Below, piece after piece: positions 1 through 11,187 of a stretch of DNA of 64,000 nucleotides. Below the pieces are notes generated by a model, which had not been told where the DNA came from, made no database searches, and was given only the letters and a program-made list of their open reading frames with translations. The stretch spans positions 5,277 through 69,276 of the forward strand of contig MSJH02000841.1 in NCBI GenBank assembly GCA_001931875.2, written 5' to 3'. The position numbers and the translations under genes are program-made. Each line of letters starts with the position of its first letter. Within the stretch, counting starts at the first letter, position 1. Origin of the DNA: Byssochlamys sp. IMV 00236. Its lineage: Eukaryota; Ascomycota; Eurotiomycetes; Eurotiales; Thermoascaceae.

Positions 1-1151
1 GGGGGGGGAGTGGGGAAGTGTCTGGTTAATTTAATAACTAACACATGAATTGTATAGGGACTCGGTCTGCGCGTTTTGGCATCGACGGATTGGGGAAATC
101 CAGCGGATTGCGGTATGTTGTATATTCATTTGATTCTCTTCAACTCCCATCTATATACAGTTTCTCTAAACGTTTTTTTTTTCTTTTCGTGGCTAACTTG
201 TTGTTATTGTTGATGACTGTAGATTATAAGATCTATGAACAAGCCGTGGAAGCAACGCATCGGTTCAAGGAGATCTTTTATGATTCGAATGAATGAACGC
301 TTTTTTCGTTTGCGATGTTGGAATGGAAAATACTCAAGAAAGGACAGAAAAAAAGAAGACCAGGATGAATGAAGAGATAATAGGAGGCAAAGAGAGGCGC
401 ATATTAGTTTCTTTAAATGTATGATACCACCTTTACTCGGGATCTAGAAATACGCAGGTTAGAATGCCCCTACCAGAATGATCTTGCATCTTATCAACAA
501 TAGTTATAGCTTGAATCCTGGCTGTCATGAAGCGGAACATTTTTGCAGAGATCACATGCTGTTCTTGGTGACTATAGAATCTGTCTACTGCTTAAACACA
601 TCTACTATAGGAGAAATTCGGCTTTGCAGATAATAGTGGAACACCTCAAGACTCTCTCTCCCCTCTCCAGATCGATGATATTTCTATATGTAGAGTGCGA
701 AGTAGATCATTGAGACCTCTCATATTTAATATACTAAATGCTATTGTGAGAGATGATTTCATCTCGCTGTGTCCTTCCTATCCTATATCCCAAGCAAATC
801 CTATGCCCTGGTCAAAAGACCGTCCGAAATTTCCCAGTGCAGCTATAATTCGCTGCCGGTATTATTGCTATGTACACTATCCCAAGCAACCGTAACCATA
901 AACATCAGAGTACCTCCAACCCGGCACGAAAACCATCAGTGTAATTCGTTCCCATCCATCCCAAAAACCACTAAATGAATGTGAAATTGTCGAAGAGAAG
1001 CCGTCTCATTGCTTGAATCAAGCGAGTGTGGCTTGTTTTTGATGTCAGACAGAATGAAAATGTATAACCGGTCAACGCCATCGCTTAAAAAGAATAATGC
1101 AGTTGTAAGCAGAACAAAAATCTATGAAGTCGTGTTCGCAATGTCAGATCA
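1..1151. other. Intergenic, no gene recognised
   Basis: Nothing here resembles a known protein. The short open frames (the longest about 80 codons, near 45-296) have no family features, no credible introns and AT-rich codon content. The right end is the 3' flank of the minus-strand GATA-type gene. A gene ending to the left of the window could contribute a UTR here, but nothing shows it. Confidence 0.6.
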
Positions 1152-4100
1152 TTAAACGGCCGTGGAGGCAGATGCCTCATCCTTGTTCTCTTTATCACTC
1201 TGGGGCCCGTTGGGCCCGGCGTCCTTCACGCCTAGACTCGTCAGGTGCTCGTTGGGAGAATCGGAGTTGAAGAATGCAGAGTCGAAGAGCCCGGACTGAT
1301 TTTCGCCTTCACCGGTACCGTCGAAGAGAAGGTGTCCGAATTGAGAGTTATGGAGGTTTGCCTTATGAACAGCAGGATCAGAAAGGATCGCGTTGATGAG
1401 ATCGTCCGATTCATCAGGGTTGCTGAAATGGCGCCCTTGGCCTGTACGCTGCTGACCGGCTTCGGATCCACCGGGCGATACATAATCCGAAGGAATCCAG
1501 TCCACCCAATTCTTAGGCGGCTCAAAGGGGTCAAATGAGTCCGTCTGTGTTATCGAGGCGGCGTCTTCATCGAAGATGTCCATTATCATACCGTCAATAA
1601 CCTCATAGTTTCTAGAATGAGGACTGTTGCCGTGGAGCGAAGGAAACTTGGGAACATTAGACCCAAATTGCTTGCTGGGCTTCGGTCCACGAGGAGTAGA
1701 TCCTGGTGACGCCCCCTGGACACGCTGCAGGCTCTCTGAAGTCGACTTGCTGGGTGTCGTTCTCGAGCTCCCTGCTCTTCCATTCCCGGGAGTAGGCGAG
1801 AGAGGCAAGGAAAGTCGCTTCTCTCCAACCGGCCCGCCGCGTCTTCTCGGGGTTGGACTTGCAGGCGGATCGAATTCGAAGGTAGGACTCTCGAATAGGT
1901 CGTCCAGATCATCATGAGAAACAGGATGATGGTTTTCCTTGTCCGCAGACTCCTTTGCCGAGTTTTGAGAAGCGACCCGAGGACTACGCCGAGGGCTGTT
2001 CATCAACGAATCGCCCAACATTTTCATAGCTCCTTGGTCCTGCGCGTTCGGAAACAAGTTTCTTCTGACTGGTTTTGGTGTAAGATTCTCCTCGGATGCT
2101 GCGACATTCCGCACCTGGAGATTGCGAGCTGGACTCGATTGGATTGCCCGCCGGAGAGCCTCTATCGCATCCTGTTCTTGCCAACGGCGCTGAGAAGTGT
2201 CCGTGGAGCCCCGAGGCTCTACGCTGTTAGCACGGCGTCGGCTTGAAGATCCATCCTGCTGTTCCTCATTATTGTCACGATCATTCTCCGCGTGCGGAGT
2301 GATTCCCTCCTCCGCAGCAGGAGAAGAAGCATCGGAACGCCCTGGAGAGGACTCGGGAGGCTTCGATTCCTCAGTTCGGCTGCGGCCCCGGGTTGCAGTG
2401 TTACCTCCGCCGGAAAGGGGCCCCTTTTTATGCCTTGTAGCTCGTTTTCTCTTGTCCTTGGCTGGCTTATTCCACTTGTTCTCAGGTCGCATGTGCTTGA
2501 ACTTATGAAGCCACAAGCCACAGGGATTGCAGAGGAGCACTTGCACATAGTCGTTATCTGTGTCGGCGAGGGTCTTTTTGAAGACCTTGAATTTGATGAC
2601 TTTCTCCTTATTTTCCTGATCCCTCTCCACGACCTGCCAGAACAAGATTGTGTTGTCTCTAGCGAAATCGTTGGCCTCTTGTTCACTGCCCTCCATCTCT
2701 TTTGACCAGGCCCTTCGCCAGGTAGGAGTTTCAATAGCGCCACAGTTCTCACAGAAAGGAGGAACTTGTCCATCACGGATACATTTGTCGAGGCGTGCCT
2801 GGACCTGTTTCACACGTCTCGCGCCAGCCCCGCTTCTTACCTTTCCATCATCGACAGGGAGTGGAGCTGGTGTTTCGATGGCGGAGAAGTCACTCATCGG
2901 CCCATTCCACGAGTGAGAATGTTGCAAGACAGGGTCACTCGCCGGGATTGCACTCATGAGCTGTTCAATCTCGCTCTGCGACATGGGTGCTGGTGCCAAC
3001 GGTTTCGGGGGCTGCCTTGCGCTTGCTCTTGAAGAGGGCCTGGACCCGGCCCTTCGAGCAGGAAGTGTAGGAGTGGAATCCTTCGGCGATGGAGCTGCCG
3101 GTCCGTCACTAGCCAAGTAGTTGTCGTGTTGCGGAACCGAAGCACGGTGTGTAGTGACCGGAGAGGTTTCCTGGGTGTTAGAAGCGCCAGTATGCTCGTT
3201 TCTTGCCGTGTCACTGGAGATCTCCTTTCTGCAGTGGCCAGGAGTTACGACATCGTCATCCATATTGGTACGTAGACATGTGTCGTCATCCAAGAGGTCT
3301 TCGAGCGTGCCACTCATGAAGCCAGAGTCAGGGTCCATGGGTACTGGTGGAAGGACAGGGCTAGACCTGTTTGGGAATCCATTGTCCACGATGGGCGGAG
3401 ATGATGGCATACTTATAGAAGGCTCAAAGATCCCATGGTAGCGAACCTCTTCCGGGGAGTGAGCATTCGGTTCCGCGGAGGGGCGGTCATCACTCATGGC
3501 ATAAGGTGAGTTATACTGAGCAGTGCTCTGAGAAGAGGCCTCGCGAAGCAGACTTGGAGCGGGGCGTACCCGACGAGGCATATCATCAGGACCAGAGATC
3601 GGAGTAGGTGGCCGGATTGGTTCTTCGTTAGATCCCCTGGCCGAAGCAACTGCAGGATTGACGGGAGTTGGACGATGGATGCGAACCGAAGCAGCCGTGC
3701 TTGCTGCGACGCGGAGGGAAGCAGACTGCCTCTCAATGTTCATGTCGACACTGCTAGGCCCATCTGCCCTGTACAGTTTAGCCCTCTTTCTCGGCTGCTG
3801 GTCGCCTATCTCATCCGAACTGCCATATCCTGACTGCACAGACCCCCTGCGAGAGGCAGAATACGACGGATGTCTCTGAAGCTCTCCATCACGTGTAGAT
3901 GTTCTCGAGGAAGGCCTGAAGGCCTCGCTAGCTCCACGTTTGGTCTGCTGGCTGCTCGTAGGCCGGAAGCCGCTAGGAGTCGAATCTCTGCTGGGTGCTG
4001 CTGCGAACGTTGACTGAGCCGGGGAGCCAGCCTGGAAAGGCTCATTGCCATGCATGGTGGGAAACTCCCTTGGCGTAGAACCTTCACTGAGAAGCTGGTG

Positions 4101-4861
4101 AAATTTTTCGATTCCCGAGGCATCCAGAGGGGAGGTGGTACGGTCAGTCACTTGAGGACCTTTGTTAGGGGCAAATAAGCCAGGGTTCTGCTGAATAAAA
4201 CTCGTCCATGCTCGAGCATCGAATTCTTGCGGAATGACCTTGCTCAGTTCGCGATACTTCTGCATGCTGGTGAGATACTCGCTCTGCATAACCGTCGGAA
4301 CGGGCACCAGTCTCAGTTTGACCTCCAATGTTTCTTGGGCTCCTTTAGAAAACAACCCCAGCACGTTCTTGCACACACGACCGGTGACGATGGTTCTCGA
4401 TTGATGGGCAGGTGCGTTCGGCGTGGGCGAAGCGGAAGCGAGGACCCATGACAACATTCCCTGACCGACCAGCGGCGTCTCATATTCCGAGTAATCGTAA
4501 GCATAAACAGTGTAGTCTTGACCTAATTTAGCCACCAGCTCAGGGCTAGCACGTCCAGTGAGCAAAGGATCCGATGCATGATCCGGGAAACAGGCACCGC
4601 GTACCTAGCAGACACAATGGCTTGGATACATGTTTTCAACTCGATGACACCGATCTGAGTCTGTTCGTCAAGGTAGGCGGTTTGAATATCGAGCAGATGA
4701 GGCCACCGGGCAAGGCAATTCGTCTTGTTCTCGTCATCGAAGGTATAGAGCACCTTGACTGCATTTGGCAAGAGTAGCCATTAGAACAGAGCGTCCGCAC
4801 AGCGTGAGAGAAGGAACTTACGCCTCATAGAGCGGACGGATATACCGTCCTGAGATTCCAT
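1152..4861 (-). CDS. Ams2/Spt21-type GATA zinc-finger regulator of histone genes
   Basis: Three exons on the minus strand: 4861-4822, 4758-4605 and 4545-1152 (1195 aa). The N-terminal block joined across the introns (MRLKVLYTFDD, then LARWPHLLD, GVIELKTCIQAIV and GQDYTVYAYDYSEYE) is the Ams2/Spt21 N-terminal domain. A GATA-like finger begins at Cys663 (CENCGAIETPTWRR) and closes with CNPCGLW near residue 737, so about 70 residues separate the two cysteine pairs. The rest is Ser/Pro-rich and probably disordered. In fission yeast Ams2 is a GATA factor for histone and centromere function, and in budding yeast Spt21 activates histone genes; the role here is inferred from them. A second in-frame ATG at 4828 gives 1184 aa and matches the family start (MRLKVLYT) better. 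A stop lies in frame upstream of 4861. The gene diverges from Sm D2. Confidence 0.85.
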
Positions 4862-5561
4862 CCCGCCGGCAAGTCGTTGCTACCATACGCAGGGAGGTGA
4901 CGAGATCTGTAGGAAGACGAGCTTTTTCAAACCGTGGTCGAGCTGCAAGTGACGTGTAGTGTTCGCGTTTGCGAGTCGGCCCGACGCTGAAAATTGAAGG
5001 TGTACTGAGGAGAAATTGAAGCTGGAACAGGACAACTGATGACAGTGTGAGCTGCAGAAGAAGTCTTCCAGCTGTCGTAGACGAGATTAGTGCCGTCGAC
5101 TAGGAGAATAGACGGGTATGCAACGCAGGTCGCAGTGGTATGGAAGTCCTAGCCAGCGGGGCTCTGGTATGTAGGAGAGCGTAAGATGAGTGGTGGAGGA
5201 CGAGTTGAGTAATATATAGAGGAGAAAATGGGAGCCACCGTGAAGATATATGGCAGAGGAAGCGATAGCCTGCCGCAGGAGCAAGTCAATGGCTCGCGGG
5301 GAGGTTGGGGAGAGAAGATCCCTTGAGTCGTGGGATGGGATCGAATAGTTTAACTACCCAAGTTCAACTTGGATCTCAAGCGTGTACGCGACGTGACGCA
5401 GCCAATCGCGAGCTCGTGAGATCAAAGCGCCAAACACGGCAAACACGCGCCGCACGTGACCCGCCAAGCTCTCCAGCTGCTTCTCTGGGGAATCCGAAGA
5501 TCGCAGAGCATCCAAGTCTCTCTCCAGCAGCAGTCCTCTGTCTTCTTTCTTATACGGCACC
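4862..5561. promoter_or_regulatory. Divergent promoter region, Ams2/Spt21-like gene and smd2
   Basis: About 700 bp separate the two start codons. The stretch just before the smd2 ATG (about 5510-5558) is CT-rich, as in many highly expressed fungal genes. No defined binding site was recognised, and the small open frames here look random. Confidence 0.45.
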
Positions 5562-6480
5562 ATGTCCGACACCAAGATCCAGTAAGTCTTCAGATGCTCC
5601 GCGTCTACGCTCTGATGAGTCATAGACCCTGGCTGCAGCCCCTAGACTCCCTCATATCCCTGTCGATGGAAATATGCTGACCTTCTTGCGCGACTCTACA
5701 GAGATCTGCTGAACAAGCCCCGCAGCGAACTGACGTAGGTTACTTTCTTTAGCCTTGATGTATTGTTGCAGTCTTTCTCTCTGTTGCCTGGACCATCGAC
5801 CGTTTTATGCCGTCCACGGCTTGCCCCGCATCCCGTCATATATTTCTAGACGTCAGAGTACGATCGCATACTGACTGTCGGACGTCTAGCGAGTATGAGG
5901 TCGCGCTGGTGGAGGAGCACGAGTTGACCGCAGGACCGCTGTCTCTGCTGCAGACTGCGACGCGCACGCATACCCAGGTTCTGATCTCCTGCCGGAATAA
6001 CCGCAAGTATGTATCTCTGATCGCAATCATCGATCTATACTCTATATTCTAGCTTACCTTTGACTGACTGTTCCCCTTTTGTCTCAAGGCTGTTGGCGCG
6101 TGTTAAGGCCTTTGACCGTCATTGCAACATGGTTCTTGAGAATGGTAAGCCTGTCCTGACGAATAATGGATGATCCCAAATTGTTCATGGAACGTTCTAA
6201 CTCTCTCTCAGTCAAGGAGATGTGGACAGAGAAGCCCAAGGGTGGAAAGGGAAAGGGAGTTAACAAGGACCGCTTCGTCAGCAAGTTGTGAGTTGCATGA
6301 TCCCTCTTATTTTTAGGTCAACCGTAGACCTGATAGCTACGCCGCATATGTTGCCACGCTATGTCCTTCTCTCGGCCGGAGTTCCCTCGTTTTCCTCTAG
6401 GTATTCTCGCCATCCGATTACTGACCTGCGGTTATAGGTTTCTGCGTGGCGACTCCGTCATCCTGGTCCTGCTGAGCTGA
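5562..6480 (+). CDS. smd2: Small nuclear ribonucleoprotein Sm D2
   Basis: Six small exons: 5562-5581, 5702-5734, 5890-6006, 6089-6144, 6212-6287 and 6438-6480 (114 aa). Sm D2 is one of the seven Sm proteins that form the ring around U1, U2, U4 and U5 snRNAs in the spliceosome. The spliced product carries the family landmarks in order: [31 protein letters not shown] (Sm1), [28 protein letters not shown] and FLRGDSVIL (Sm2). Phases agree at all five introns. The length is close to the human protein (118 aa), but the C-terminus stops at VILVLLS and lacks the RNP-type tail of metazoan Sm D2. Five introns in a 345-nt coding region is intron-dense, as in Sm genes of other filamentous fungi. No continuous ORF covers the gene, so it is easily missed. 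Confidence 0.95.
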
Positions 6481-7219
6481 AGGTGCCACGCTCGATTTCT
6501 CGATTTCTCGATTCTCTTCTAATCCTAAACCACGCCGCCTGTGTCATCACATCTGAACTCCGGAATGAGCCTCTGCCGCAGTATCGACTTATCTACATCG
6601 TTCCCGCGTAATGGCCTGGGACCTACCTACGCTGTGCAGATGTCGTCCCGGAGGTCGTGTTCTACGATGGAGCTATATCTTGCTTTTTAAAAAGAATCCC
6701 GTTTCTACAAGGGATAGCAGTGACGAATATCTCACACGCACTTCGAAAACAGAGGAATGGGTAAAATGGCGTTCTGTATCTGCTTAAAAAAAAGGCTTTC
6801 CCTTGATTTGATCACTGTTCCCGACGGTTGGAAAGGGAAAGGCAATTTATTTAATTATGCTGCAAGTCCTGCCGTTCTCGAAAACCAATGTCCAGGGAAT
6901 GGGAACGAGCAAATAAAAAAAAGTTTAAAAGCATAAATCAGACTCCCAGTCATAAGTGTAGCCGCTTACAGCGGATAGAATTTTGACACCTGAAGCAAAG
7001 TTGGATATCCTGGTGAATATAGGAGTTCTGTACCATATCGACTTATACCAAAAAATATATGTATATTTATATATTTATCCTTCTCAAAAGGGGCGAAGAT
7101 GTCCATGAGCGAATCATCATATCAAATCATAAATAAATAAATAACACAAACATGAGAGGATGTGCGTATTATTTTCATTTCTCTCTCTCTCTCTTTTTGC
7201 TTTCATTTTCATCTTCTAG
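6481..7219. other. Convergent 3' flanks of smd2 and dak1
   Basis: This holds the 3' regions of two convergent genes. It includes A-rich runs (about 6785-6795 and 6913-6925) and a CT microsatellite at 7181-7194. No coding signal was found. Confidence 0.5.
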
Positions 7220-9282
7220 TTAAGCCGCCTCAGCCAACCCCGTAAGGAACTCACTAAGTCCATAAGCGCCAGGATCAGGAATCTTCCCAACCCATTCATC
7301 CTCGCCGCCAACGTAGACCGCACGACCCAGACTGGCTTTCATGCTCTTGGTAGCCTCGGTACCTTCCTGGGCTGCTTTAGCGGCAGCCTTGATGTCCTTC
7401 GTCTCGATCAGTTTCTTAGAGAAAGGCACAAGGGCGTCCATGAGAGTGCGGTCTCCAGGCTGGGCGGGCGTGTATCTACCCAGAGCGGAGATGGAGTACC
7501 TGACTGCCTCAGACCAGGTTTCGGCAGTGACTTGAGTAGCACTGCTTCCTTTGTCCTGGGCGCGGAGACCGTGCGAGAGAGCATTGAGGCCAATGGAATA
7601 GATGGCTCCTGATGTGCCGTCCATGACATTTTCGACGACGTTGGTGATTTGGTTGACTGCGTTGACGACGTCGGTTAGGTTGGTGGAGGGGTCTTGGATC
7701 TTTGCGAGAACGGCCTCTGCGCCGCGCTTGAGGCCAATGCCGCAGTCGCCGTCGCCGACGATGGTGTCGAAATGTGTTACTTGTGGCTCGGCGGCGATGA
7801 TGCGCTTGAGACCAGCTGTGAGAATGGTCTTTAGGGCGATAGGATCGGCTGGTGGGTGCTTGTTAGCTATGATGTGACTGTGTGTGGATTGTGACGGCGG
7901 GGGGTTATAGTATATATATGCTTACTCTTCAAATTGCTAGGTTGCTCTTCAGGGAGCTTGGTCTTCGGGAGTTCAGTCCCCTTTTCATTTGCGCGCTCCC
8001 ATGTTGATGTTGTGATAGGAGCGGTCCAGCCTACTGCTTCAGCAGGAGCGTCGATAAGCTCTAGCAGGGACTTGCCAGGCCCCAGGCCAGTGTCTGCAAG
8101 CTTAAGAAGCGATATGCTGAATCCCAGACCGTTCAGACTGGTCTGGAAAGCACCCTGGATCGTGCGGACAGGGGAGATCTTGTAGTCTTTCTCGAGTTGT
8201 CTGTACACTTCGCTTGTGATGCCGGACAGTTCCAGAGTGCTTACACCTCCCAGGTTGTTGACGAATAATACAAACTTGTCGTCAGGTTCGCGGGTTATGA
8301 AAGCACGGTCCTTGTCGTTGTGGTCCAGAAGTTGTAGGAGCATTGTCTTTATCAGCTCTTCCATGGTAAACTTTATGCGGTGGGATCCAGGCTCGTTATG
8401 GATTCCCATGCCCACTTCCACCACGCCAGGGGGAAGCGTTTCCGCACTGGGGTCGATCTCGCGGCCAGGGACATGGACATGCTCGAGGGAGGCGCCTAGC
8501 GATACCAGGTTCTCGTTTGTGAGCTTTGCGACTCCGTAGACATCCTCGAGGGAAGCACTGTTCAACTATTAGTCTGGTACTAACTCTCCAAACTATAATC
8601 ATACGACGACGAGCGTCTCGCCCATGGGTAGACGGCCCACTCACCCAGTTTCCGCCAACGCTCCGACAATCTTCAATATCAAGATACCGCCAGCAATACC
8701 TCGTCGACCGACCTTTCCACTCTTCTTGCGTCCGACTCCCACATCATCTGCCATGGGGAAGAATTCGGTCTTGATTCCAGCGGCCTTGGCCTTCTCAACG
8801 GCCATACCGAAGTTCAGGACATCTCCCGTATAGTTGTTCATGATGATCAGAACACCCTTGTCCGTCGCGACACGCTCCATTGCCGCTCGGCGCACTTGCT
8901 CTGCCGAGGGCGAGGCGAAGATAGTTCCAGCCACGGAGGCCGTCAGAATTCCTTTGCCCACATATCCAGCAAAAGCGGGCTCATGGCCAGAACCACCTCC
9001 GGAAATGATGGAGACCTTGCTCTTTGAAGATTCATCAGGCCGGCGGAAAATGATCTTATTCTCCTGATCGAATTCCAGAGACGGATTCGTGAGCGTCAGG
9101 GACCGAAGCGCATCAATGACCAACTTGTTAGGGTCCGTAAAGAAATGCTTAGCTGAAAAATCGCATATTGTCAGTAAAACGAATACCGCAGTAGTTTGCT
9201 TAGAGAGCTGGCTAGCAGATGGGAAGTGGGCTGCTGGAGTCGGCCAAAAGATGTGGGTTTGGGTTAAGGACGTACACTGCAT
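7220..9282 (-). CDS. dak1: Dihydroxyacetone (glycerone) kinase
   Basis: Four exons on the minus strand: 9282-9276, 9152-8645, 8557-7926 and 7866-7220 (597 aa). It uses ATP to phosphorylate dihydroxyacetone to DHAP in the cytosol, for glycerol use and detoxification. The first exon is only seven nucleotides (ATGCAGT) and yields MQSKHFFTD after splicing. The N-terminal DhaK domain contains GGGSGHEPA, MNNYTGDVLNF and GIHNEPG, in which His225 corresponds to the histidine that binds substrate covalently. The C-terminal DhaL domain contains VGDGDCGIGLKRG (Mg-ATP aspartates), MDGTSGAIY and PGDRTLMDAL. Length and domain order are those of the single-chain ATP-dependent eukaryotic enzyme. The gene is convergent with smd2 and appears complete. 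Confidence 0.95.
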
Positions 9283-11187
9283 GGTGAAATGCGATCTATA
9301 CTGGAATGGAATATGACGCCGAGAAGGTTATTGGCACGATTCGCGTCCACTAGAGAAAAACAATCGCGGATGCCAAATATTCAAAGATTTCCCAATTCTT
9401 AACCAGATCAAAAACTGAACAGAGATCCCCCGGGAGAAATAATCATATATTGAACAGTACTCCGCATGACACTCTATACCTGGTGAATGGCGGGGATGAA
9501 GTGGGGAACCTGGTCGCGCAGAAAAAGAGGTCCATGGTCAGCAGCGTCCATCGAGTATGGGTAATTATTGGATATGATCGTAAACGAGAGAAAGCGTTGG
9601 TAACGTTGTGCCATAAGCCGAGGAAAGAAATGACTGTATTCGCACGGCCTGTCTGCGGGCTCTGTTGTTGATGCGGGGACCGTAGGATCTCTGTTCCCTT
9701 CAAAGTTCCACGGATAAAAAGAATCTCATAGCATTTCCCCAAGGGGGATGATGGACAGCTATTGGACAGAAGAGGAGAATCCTTACCTGCTGAGAGGTCA
9801 TGCGAATTGAATTGCGCTGGGAGACAGGAGGCTCAAGCGGAGGTGAGCTGGTCCACGAGATGAGCGCAGCAGTAGTACTTAGTGTCACGAGTGATACCTG
9901 TCCACAAACAATGAACCGCAATGGACGTCCAATCCACTGGAGTAAAAAGAACGCAGAGGTCGGACGAGAGAGCTACCTGATGGGCAGCTCTTTTATGTAG
10001 CAGAGCATGCTGCTGTCCCACCTCTGCTCCTCGCCCTCCGCATGAGCACAGGAGGTATTCCCGTACGACTTCTGGAGTCCCAACGGGCGCCGGGATCCTG
10101 TAGCATTATTCCACGTCTTCCCTCTTTTCGCGGTGTCTCCATTGCTGATGGCTTGACGAGAAGAGCGGTTTGCCTTCCGGGTCTGGATCTCGCAGCTCTT
10201 GTTGCTCATACCCCGGATTCCCCTAAGCGGTAATCCCGCGCGGTTCCCAATACGGCAATATCCGGATTTGTCGCACTCCCATGGGCTGTGTTGCATCGTG
10301 CATCAGTCCCAGACAATCAGTTACTGTTATTCTTCTCGGATCGAAGCTGCTAATTAACCATATACAGATCGAGACCGATGAAGTATAGGACACGGTCTAG
10401 AGGAAAGGAAAAGAAAGTCAACGATGCACTGTGCAATGCGCATCCCACGTTGTTCGCGAGGGAAAGTGACATACTCCTGAGTACTCCGTAGATAGAGTAC
10501 TTAGACTGCCCCGTACGCTAGGACATTATCTTTCTATGGTCCCTGAAGAAAGCGTCCCTGGTTCGACTAGACCGGCGCTGCGGAAAACTCCAGATGGATT
10601 CCAGTACATCCGCCTGTATCCCAGCATTCTGGGAATCGGGTCCAACGACCATTTCGTTTTATAGGCTAGCTCAGGACTTCTAGAAGCTGGAGAGCAATTA
10701 CCTAGGTAGGTAGTGTGGGAAGATGGCGCAGTTGGAGAGGGGCAAGTCTGCATGATCGAAGAAAGAGGAAATGCCGTGCCGCCGTGTGGTTGTCGATAAG
10801 GACGGCAGAGTGACCGGGGCAGACTGTGTCTCCATTCTGTCGGCTGAAAAGAGAAAGGGCAAGAAGAAAACGGTAGAGGATCAATCTGCTAGGCTGGAAT
10901 GACAAGAACTGAATAATAATAGATTAAGGAAACAGTTGACCTCCCGCTTGGCCCACGGCGGGGAAGAGCTCTGCTGGGATCCGGAACAGCCCCCAGGCTA
11001 AGTAACTAACTACTTAACGGTTCGGTATACCAATTGTGAATCGATCAATGTATCCTAAATACACTTCGCAACGCTTTGAATTTCTACCGAACACCAGCAT
11101 ATACAACAACAGGGTGTCTCCATTGTCCAATTCGTAATTTCGTGTCTCTCTCTCCTTACAACGAGTCTGACAAACTCCAAGCACCAT
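9283..11187. other. 1.9-kb intergenic region without recognisable genes
   Basis: This lies between the start of dak1 and the 3' end of the cullin gene. Several open frames of 60-107 codons occur on both strands, but none shows family motifs, conserved splice signals or consistent composition. Short palindromic words such as CCTAGGTAGG (near 10700) and a TAACTAAC cluster (10999-11017) are present. No tRNA-like fold was recognised. Confidence 0.5.

Noticed and set aside
10555..10575. GGTTCGA word resembling a tRNA B box
   Set aside because: The bases after it do not fit the B-box consensus, and no acceptor stem, A box or cloverleaf could be formed around it. A similar word near 37745 fails for the same reason.
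9283..11187. Open frames of 60-107 codons as small genes
   Set aside because: They overlap on both strands, have no motifs, and show neither splice structure nor coding-like composition.
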